Assembly: GCA_903837355.1 (NCBI GenBank)
Contig: CAILUI010000172.1
Coordinates: forward strand, 1-64,000
Reading direction: 5' to 3'
DNA from: an uncultured Victivallales bacterium
GTDB taxonomy: Bacteria > Verrucomicrobiota > Lentisphaeria > Oligosphaerales > JAFGRS01
DNA length: 64,000 nucleotides
The position numbers were made by a program, and so were the translations under genes. Numbering within the stretch: the stretch's first letter is position 1; each line of letters opens with the position of its first letter. Below the pieces are notes generated by a model. That model made no database searches and was not told the DNA's origin. It saw only the letters and a program-made list of their open reading frames with translations. Positions 56,603-64,000 of this stretch are shown piece by piece.

Positions 56603-59600
56603 TGAACCACGCCATGAGCCTGTCTTTGCTGGCCGGTATGCTGACGGCCAGCCAGGCTGCCGAGGTTGCCATGCCACGCCTGACGCTCCGCAATGATCGG
56701 GAGCGGGCACTGCACGAGGTCGCTCGGGTGGCGGTGCCCTTCGCAGCGGGACAGGTGCGGGAGCAAGCGCTCCAGGTGGTCACTGCGGCCGGGGCGCGCC
56801 TGCCGACGCAGACGCACGTCATCACCCGCCATCCCGACGGCTCGACGCGCCGGGCGATGCTCAGCTTCCCGGTGGAGCTGGCTCTGGGGCAGACGCTCGA
56901 GTTGCAGTGTGAGCCGGCCGCCGGCCCGGTGCCCGAGCCACTGGCGCAGGTGCTGCCGGACCGGAAGGCCGTCATCGTGACCGACGCCTTCCGCCTGCAA
57001 CTGACCGACGATACCGTGCAGGTCCAGTCCGGCGCGGAGGGCACGGTACGGGCTGTCCTGAAGGCTATCGGACCCGCTCTCACAGATCCGCAAACTCCTA
57101 CCCTGGAGGTGATTGAGAATGGTCCTCTACACGTCTGGTTGCGCTGGCGGCAGGATGGTCAGGACTTCAGCCGCGAGGTCGACACCCAGGTCGACCGCCT
57201 GGGCCGAATCCGGCTCGTGCAGCGCGTCCTGCGCCACCTGAAGGACAACGCTCCGGCCCCCGACTTCGGGCTCCTGTTGACGGCGGCAGGGGCCACCCCG
57301 GAACGGCTGCCGGCGACGCCCGTGCACTTCCTGACGCTGCCCCTCGCCGCGCCCCTTGGCCGCCACCCCGAGTTGGTGGTGGCGCTGAGGCTGGCGGATG
57401 GTGCGCGGCTGGCGCTCGCCAACCCGCTGGCCCTGCAGCAGCATCGTGGCACCATCGCGGCGCAGTCGGAGGCCGGCGCGCTAAGCGTACGTTTCAGCCG
57501 CCTGGAACCCGTGGCCAAGGAGAGCGACGGCTTGCTGCTTCAAGAGGGCGCCTGGCAGTCCATGGAGGTCATCCTCCAGCCTGGCACCCCTGACGACCTG
57601 GCTGCGGCCGTGGACACGCCGCTCGTGGCCACGGTGGACTGGCAGACCTATGACGCCGTCTACCGCACGGGGCCGCCGCTGACGGTCTCGCACCCGGTCC
57701 TGAAGCGCCTGACCGAACGCTACATCACCGCGCTGCAGGGGGTGGCGCTGAAGGGTGACGACCTCGGCAGCTTCGGCGGCCTGGAGCGCTACAACCACAC
57801 CGCCTACGTCTGGGATGACTGGTTCCGCAGCGGCGATGCCCGCCTGCGGCGGCTGGCGCTCGACTACTCGGAGAACTACCACGACTTCTCGATCAACTGG
57901 GGCCGTGATCCAGCCTGCTATGGTGGCGGCCGCTATCCGCCCAACGCCAAGACCCAGCCCTGGTTCGGCAGCTATCGCACCCGGCAGAACGACGCGGTCA
58001 CCTTCTGCACCAAGGGCTTCCACAGCTTCTGGCTGGCCTTTGAGGAGACGGGCGACCCGCGCTTCCGCTACGCCGCCGAGCAGCAGGCCAAGTGGTCGGC
58101 GGAGCACGTGCACGCGACCGTCAACTACATGCGCTGCATCGGTGTGGTCAGCGACTTCGTCAAGCTCTTCGAGTACACCGGCGAGCGCGGCCATCTCGAC
58201 CAGGCCGTGCGCCTGTGGACCGAGTTCCAGGCCTGCCAGAACCCGGATCTGTTGTTTAACGAGGGCGGGGTGCCCTCGACGGGGAACGACCTGTACGTCC
58301 CCGACGACCGCTTTGGCTACGAACACCCCTACGTCAAGTCGTATATCGTCCAGTACGCCACCAACGCCTTGCCCGACCTGCTCCGCTACCGTCCCGACGA
58401 CCAGCGCCTGCGCGACACCATCCTGGCCTGCAATGACTGGATGGCGCGCGTTCAGACCGCCGGCGGCGGCTGGTCCTACCCCGGCCCGACCACGGCGGGT
58501 TTCGGCTGGAGCATCGAGTATAGCCACGGTCTCATGTACGGCTACGGTATCGAGCCTAAGTCCGCCTACCTCGACGCCGTCGCTCGCGAGCTGCGCGCCA
58601 TCGCGGCACTTTTCGAGGTCTACGACGCCATTCCGTCTGGCGTCACGCCCTGGGAGTCCCTGCAGGGCCTCAGCGCCGACGATCTCGGCAAACGCTACCG
58701 GCTGGGCACCGACCGCGACCGCAGCCGCGACTTCCGCGACGGGCGGGTGGGCTTCGGCGTTTCCGCCGATTCCAGCGTCTACTTCCACGTCCTGCTCCGG
58801 GACTACCTGGCGCAGCGCCCGGAGGACACTCTGTTCACGACCGACGAGACGCTGGCGGCGTTGCTGCAGATGCCCACGGCTCAGGATGGACCGTTTGCGC
58901 AGAGCGGCGACCCCTCCCTGCGCCTCAGCATCGTGCCCCGGCCGGCCGCCGAAGGGTTGGCGATCACCTGCGGCGCTCGCGGCGTCTATCGCCTTGCCGG
59001 CAAGGCCCTGGCGCTGGAGTGGCATCTGCCCGATGGGTCGGTCCACGCCGGTCCGGAAGCCGCCTTCATCCTGCCTCGAGCGGGCCGGTATGAACTCAAA
59101 CTGCTGGCCAGGGACGGCGCGGCCGAGTTCGTCCGCAGCGTTGTCATCGTGGCCCCGGCCGGCCCGGGCGACCTCGATTGCGAACGCTGGCCGACGGGAC
59201 TGCGGGTGCAGGCGGAGAGCTTTGTGACGCAGGGCGGCGGCGACGTGCCGGTACAGGCCCGGGCCGCGAATCAGAAGCGCGGTGCGGACGGCGGTTCACT
59301 CTCCCACTGGAACGCGCTGAACGCCTGGGTCGAGTGGGCCGTCGAGGTCCCAACCGCCGGTCGCTACGCCCTGCTGCTGAAGTACGCCACCCCGGAAAGT
59401 GCCCAGCGGCAAGTGCTCCTGGACGGCAACGAACTGGGCCGCGCCGTGCTGCCAAATACCGGCGGCTACAGCGGCCCGGACCGCGACGACTGGGCCGTGG
59501 CGCTGCTCTGCGACCCCCAGGGTAAACCGGCACGTTTCGACCTCAGCGCTGGCCGGCACGTCCTGCGCCTGGCCAACCCTGACGGCCACGGCTGCAACCT

Positions 59601-59631
59601 CGACTACCTGGAGTTCCTGCCGGCCAACTAG
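56603..59631 (+). CDS. Large secreted PcRGLX/YetA-like (exo-rhamnogalacturonan lyase-type) protein with C-terminal CBM-like domain
   Basis: Signal-type MNHAMSLSLLAGMLTASQAAE; NHTAYVWDDWFRSGDARLRRLALDYSENYHDFSINW; C-terminal RVQAESFVTQGGGD...AWVEWAVEVPTAGRYALLLKYA...LDYLEFLPAN. Confidence 0.7.
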
Positions 59632-59684
59632 GTGGAACCGACGAAAGGCCACGCCGGGCCAGTCGGTCTGCCGCCTCGGCTGCC

Positions 59685-60536
59685 CTAGCCCCGCGCGCCG
59701 GGCCAGGTGGCGACCACGACGCGGTCGCGCTGGGTATAGTCCTGGCGGACGTCTACCGGCCCGAAACCGGCCGCGCTGAAGGCCGCCGCCGCCGCCTGGC
59801 CCTGTTCGCAACCGATTTCACAGAGCACCATGCCACCGGGAACCAGATGCGGCGGACTCTCCTGGGCGATGCGCCTGACGATGGCCAGTCCCCCCTCGGC
59901 GGCCCAGAGGGCCAGGCGCGGTTCGTGGGCGCTGACCTCGGCAGGTAGTTCTGCATAGGCTTCCGGACTGACATAGGGTGGATTGGCGGTAACCAGTTGG
60001 AAGCGCGGCTCTGGCGGCAGGGGCGCGAAGAGGTCACCCTGAACGAAGGTGACCGACAGCCCTAACCGGGCCGCGTTGCGTCGGGCGTAGCCGAGTGCCG
60101 TCGGCGAGAGGTCGGTGGCGTAGACCGCCGGAATCGCGGGTTGCTCGCGGGCCAGGGCCAGGGCGATGGCCCCCGAGCCGGTGCAGAGGTCGCAGACGGC
60201 ACCGCCCGTGCGCCAGGCCGCGAGGGCAAAGTCCACCAGCCGCTCGGTCTCTGGGCGCGGGATAAGCACGCCCGCGCCGACCTGCAGCTCCAATCCGTAG
60301 AACTCGGCCGAGCCCATGACGTACTGCAGGGGCTCGCCGCTCAATCGCCGGCGCAACAAGGCACGAAAACCGCACTCGGTCTCCGGGTCCAGCGGAGCCC
60401 CGCCGCAGCACGGTGAACGCTCGGGATCGGCGGCCAGAACGTGCAGCAACAGCCAACGGGCTTCCTGGGCACCATTGTGGATGCCCACGGCCCGCAATGC
60501 CGTACCCGCTTCTGCAAGCAGAGACTCAACACGCAT
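59685..60536 (-). CDS. prmC: Peptide chain release factor N5-glutamine methyltransferase
   Basis: VCDLCTGSGAIALALAREQP, VTANPPYVSPEAY; start set at MRVESLLAEAG. Confidence 0.93.
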   Translation of the reverse strand: MRVESLLAEAGTALRAVGIHNGAQEARWLLLHVLAADPERSPCCGGAPLDPETECGFRALLRRRLSGEPLQYVMGSAEFYGLELQVGAGVLIPRPETERLVDFALAAWRTGGAVCDLCTGSGAIALALAREQPAIPAVYATDLSPTALGYARRNAARLGLSVTFVQGDLFAPLPPEPRFQLVTANPPYVSPEAYAELPAEVSAHEPRLALWAAEGGLAIVRRIAQESPPHLVPGGMVLCEIGCEQGQAAAAAFSAAGFGPVDVRQDYTQRDRVVVATWPGARG

Positions 60537-60907
60537 CAGCCACTCCCGCACCCGCCGGCCCAAGCCGCAGGACTCAGTTATCCACGTCCAGCCCGCCCGC
60601 CAAGCTCTTGCCGTCATCAGCAATACAATAGACTCTCTTGGTCCGCAGGTTCTTCAGGGCCGCGTCGATAACGACACTCTGGTTGCCGTCCCGGAAGTAG
60701 TCCGCAGTGCAGTCCGCAGCCGCCGGCTTTGCGGGCACGCTTTGGAGAGCGAATCCGGCTGTCCAGCAGGGCCTGCCGGCAGGCGGTGAGCCGTTCCCCG
60801 TCTCTGGTCTCTGCCGGTGCCTGGGCTGGACATTCGCCGCTTGCCGGGGGATATTCGGCAGGTAGGACGCGGGGGGGGCGTAGGTCAAGGCGCTGCAAGG
60901 TGGGTTG

Positions 60908-62560
60908 ATGAAGCTCGTTTGGCTGGCAGTCAACGCCTCCCACGCCCATTCGTCACTGGCTCTGCCTGTGCTGCAGTCCGCCTGCGCCTGCGTACCGGAG
61001 GTATCCTGGCAGGCGGTCTCGACCGGCCTGCACGACGATCCGGCCGCGGTGACGGCAGCCGTCTGGTCAGCGCATCCGGACGTGGTAGCGGCGACGCTCT
61101 ACCTGTTCAACCGGCGTCAGGTCCTCGAGGTGTTGGCGCGAGTGAAGGCACTGCTGCCGGCATGCCGGATGATCGTCGGCGGCCCGGAGTGCCTCGGCGA
61201 CAACCGTGAGCTGCTCCGGCAGAACCCGGCGCTTGACGGTGCCGTGCGCGGCGAAGGCGAAGCGGTGCTGCCCGACCTGCTGCGCTGCCTCCTGCACGGC
61301 GAGCCGCCGACCGGACTGGACGGTGTGTGCTGGCGGGATGCCAGTGGTAGGCTGCTCGACGCGGGCCGGCGGGCGGTTTTCGCGGCCTGGGCCACGGCGC
61401 CCGCGCCCAGCGTCAGCCCCTTCTACGACACTACCAAGCCCTTCGTCCAGATCGAAACCAGTCGCGGCTGCACGGCACACTGCAGTTACTGCACCAGCAG
61501 CGGCGCGGCGCCGCTGCGCTGGCGCCCCCTCGCGGCAATCCGGGACGAGTTGCGCGAGCTGCAGCGGCGCGGCGTCCGCGAGGTCCGTCTGCTCGACCGT
61601 ACCTTCAACGCCCTCGACGAGCGTGCGAGTGCCCTGCTGGAGCTGTTTCTGGCAGACTTCGCGGGCCTCCGCTTCCACCTCGAGATCGATCCGGCAAAGC
61701 TCACGCCGGCGCTGCGGCGGCTCCTGCAGTCGGCGCCGCCGGGGGCGCTGCACGTCGAGGCCGGGCTGCAGACCACTGGCCTGGCCGCGCGCGCCGCGGT
61801 CGGCCGCGGCGGCACGGTGGCGGCGGCTCTGGAGGGCATCGATTTCCTCTGCCGCTGCGCTGGGGTGCTAACTCACGTCGATCTGCTGGCCGGCCTGCCC
61901 GGACAGACCCTGACCGACGTCGAGCGCGATGTGGCGTTGCTGCTGGAGCTCGGCCCGGCCGAGATTCAGCTTGAGATCCTGAAGGTCCTGCCGGGAACGC
62001 CGCTGCGGGAGCAGGCCCAGCGCCAGGGTTTGTGCTGGGCGCCAGAACCGCCCTACGACGTGCTTAGTACGCCGGAGCTGGACGTCCTCGCCCTGCGCCG
62101 CGTGGCCGGCTGGTCGCGCCTGTTGGATGGCTTTTACAACGTCCCCGCCCTGCAGCCGGCCGTCCGTCGGGCGGCCGAACTGCGGCCGGGGTTCCTGGTG
62201 GACTTCGCGGCCTCCTGCCAGGCGGCGGGGTTGCTGACGGCTCCGGCGAGTCTGGAGCGCCGTTTTCGTCACCTGCACGCGACGCTGGTGGAGGGTAACG
62301 CAGAGCTCGACGCCCTAGTCCGACTGGGGTGGCTGCAGGCGGGGTTCAGTCCCGCCGACCGACTGGCAGGGGCCGGGCCTTGGAAGGCCGCTGTCCCCGA
62401 GGGTGGCGAGTGGCTCCAGGGCCAGGCCGAGATGGTCGCGTCCGGTCGCGTCTGGCAGTTGGCGTTGCCGGCCGCCGACTACTGGTTTGTCTATGACCGC
62501 CGGCACTCCCCCCAGCGCCCGGTTGTTTGCTTGCGGCGGCCCCGGCCGACGGCTACGTGA
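60908..62560 (+). CDS. B12-binding-domain radical SAM protein
   Basis: B12-binding-type N-terminus (VVAATLYLFNRRQVLEVLARVKALLPACRMIVGGPE), SRGCTAHCSYCTSSG (Cx3Cx2C), C-terminal region typical of DUF4080 proteins. Confidence 0.88.
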   Translation: MKLVWLAVNASHAHSSLALPVLQSACACVPEVSWQAVSTGLHDDPAAVTAAVWSAHPDVVAATLYLFNRRQVLEVLARVKALLPACRMIVGGPECLGDNRELLRQNPALDGAVRGEGEAVLPDLLRCLLHGEPPTGLDGVCWRDASGRLLDAGRRAVFAAWATAPAPSVSPFYDTTKPFVQIETSRGCTAHCSYCTSSGAAPLRWRPLAAIRDELRELQRRGVREVRLLDRTFNALDERASALLELFLADFAGLRFHLEIDPAKLTPALRRLLQSAPPGALHVEAGLQTTGLAARAAVGRGGTVAAALEGIDFLCRCAGVLTHVDLLAGLPGQTLTDVERDVALLLELGPAEIQLEILKVLPGTPLREQAQRQGLCWAPEPPYDVLSTPELDVLALRRVAGWSRLLDGFYNVPALQPAVRRAAELRPGFLVDFAASCQAAGLLTAPASLERRFRHLHATLVEGNAELDALVRLGWLQAGFSPADRLAGAGPWKAAVPEGGEWLQGQAEMVASGRVWQLALPAADYWFVYDRRHSPQRPVVCLRRPRPTAT

Positions 62561-62760
62561 TGTGTCGGCGCAACCCGCGGCCCGGCGGCGTGTCCGTGCT
62601 GTGGAGCGCACGGTGGCGCGTGCGCTTGACGGCAACCTTAGCACCTGGTTGTACGGCACGGCACCCACGTTACATTGTGAGGCTCCGTGGTCGTCTGCCC
62701 CGGCAGGCGTGAGCCGGTACTCGGAGCCGCGAAGCAACGCCTAACGACATGTGAACCCGC

Positions 62761-63985
62761 AATGCTTGGTCTGGCACTCAGAGAAATCACCCGCCGCAAG
62801 AGTCGCACCGCACTCTCCGTCTGCGGTTTCCTGTTGGTGGCGTTGCTGATCGCTGCCGGCCACTGCCTGGGCCGGGCCATCAAGAAAGCCACGTCCGAGC
62901 CGCTGAAGGTCACCGGCGCCGATCTGGTGGTGAGCCGGGAAGTGAAGCCCTGCGCCTTCCTCAAGGTCAAGCGGCCGAAGAGCCTGGGCGCCATCACCGC
63001 GAGTGAGGTGGCGGCGATCGGCAAGATTCCGGGCGTGAAGACGGCCACGGGATCGTTGGTGGTGTGGGCCTTCCATGACGGTCAGCCGACGGTAGTGACC
63101 GGCGTCGTCCCCGACAGCGTCAAGACCGGCCCGCTGCGCCAGTACCAGTCGGGCGAGCGTTGCTGCGTGCTGGAGGAAGGCCGGCTGTTTGATCCCGCCC
63201 AGGACGAGGCGGTGCTCGACAAGGACTTTGCCGCGCAGAAGGGGGTCAAGGTGGGCGACCGCGTCTTCCTGGGGCCGCGCGAGTTCACCGTCTGCGGCAT
63301 TCTGAAGGTCGCCGGGGTGGCCGTGATCGGTGGCGGCCAGGCCTATGTACCGCTGACCACCGTGCAGGAGATGCTCAAGGAAGGCGAGGTGGTCGACTAT
63401 GTCTTCGTGGCGACGCGGACCACGGATGTGGTGCCGGCGGTCAGTCGTGCCATCGAAGAGCTGATCGGCGCCGGGGCCCGAGTCAGCAGTCAGGATTCCC
63501 TCCCCAGCCAGATCAGTCAGTCCGCCGCGATGACGGCGGCCGGCTCCGGGGCGTTCGTTTTCCTGATCCTGGTGATCGGCGGTCTGCTCATCGTACGCTC
63601 CGCGTTGTCGTCGGTGCGCGAACGCGTCGTCGAGATCGGCATCCTGCGTGCCTTGGGCTGGCGCAAACGGCACGTGGTGTCATTGCTCAGTTGGGAGACC
63701 ACGCTGCAGGGTATTCTCGGTGCGGTTCCCGGCGTCGTCTTGGGGTACGTCGTCGCCTTCGTCATCTGCGCCCAGCTCAATCTCAGCCTGCCGTCCAGCT
63801 TCGACTCCTACCCACCGTGTGCCACCACTGCGCCGGCGCTGACGCTGACGCTGGAGCCACGCGTGGCGCTTGACGGCGTTGCCATCACCCTCCTGTTGAC
63901 TGTAGCCCTGGCGGTGGCCGCGGGGCTGATTGCGGGCCGCTATGCCGCCGCGCGCGCGCCCATGGACTCCCTGCGACAGCCCTAG
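62761..63985 (+). CDS. FtsX/MacB-like ABC transporter permease
   Basis: MLGLALREITRRKSRTALSVCGFLLVALLIAAG, periplasmic MacB-type domain, RERVVEIGILRALGWRKRHVVSLL. Confidence 0.93.
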
Positions 63986-64000
63986 CCATGGGCAGGGCAC

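Noticed and set aside
57481-59046. 521-aa minus-strand ORF
   Set aside because: Antisense to the YetA-like gene; no recognisable motifs.
60574-60933. 119-aa minus-strand ORF ending CTADYFRDGNQSVVIDAALKNLRTKRVYCIADDGKSLAGGLDVDN
   Set aside because: The C-terminus looks somewhat protein-like (possibly a gene remnant), but the N-terminal part is low-complexity and no family could be named.

Overview
This is a GC-rich bacterial chromosomal window, apparently continuous, with no rRNA, tRNA, CRISPR array or transposase that I could support. It encodes about 37 plausible proteins. PVC-like or other free-living carbohydrate-degrading anaerobe affiliation is inference only.

Main blocks:
(1) ~0.8-11.3 kb, minus strand: a complete trpEGDCFBA operon followed by a flavo-diiron protein, metX and metW.
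(2) 11.5-16 kb: DUF4434-like and DUF4838-like secreted proteins.
(3) 16.2-20.9 kb: a tightly coupled three-gene unit with a DUF4114/PEP-CTERM protein, a TPR-like protein, and an exosortase fused to an EpsI-like domain.
(4) 21-34.9 kb: sialidase-like/SGNH fusion, SGNH hydrolase, Gfo/Idh oxidoreductase, double GNAT, epimerase, PqqD-like protein, an orphan glycyl-radical enzyme, a YceH/DUF480 protein, a GH99-like lipoprotein and a sugar isomerase.
(5) 35-42.4 kb: lnt, argS, hisG, purE plus a degenerate S41-like protein.
(6) 42.5-50.5 kb: hybrid histidine kinase, GH130-like protein, and an ECF sigma / zinc-finger Ser-Thr kinase / repeated-domain signalling module.
(7) 50.5-64 kb: GH38, beta-helix protein, alpha/beta hydrolase, PcRGLX/YetA-like protein, prmC, B12-type radical SAM, and an FtsX/MacB-like permease.

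The strongest finding absent from the ORF track is a candidate trp attenuator upstream of trpE. It has a promoter (TTGACG-N17-TATGTT), a 19-aa leader peptide MYGAGQAVWQWRWCGRGVP with three Trp codons, and a hairpin/T-tract terminator. The other top candidates are the exosortase unit, the ECF/kinase/repeated-domain module, the orphan glycyl-radical enzyme, and a roughly 20-nt dispersed intergenic repeat family. All calls come from reading the sequence and the supplied translations; no database search was run.
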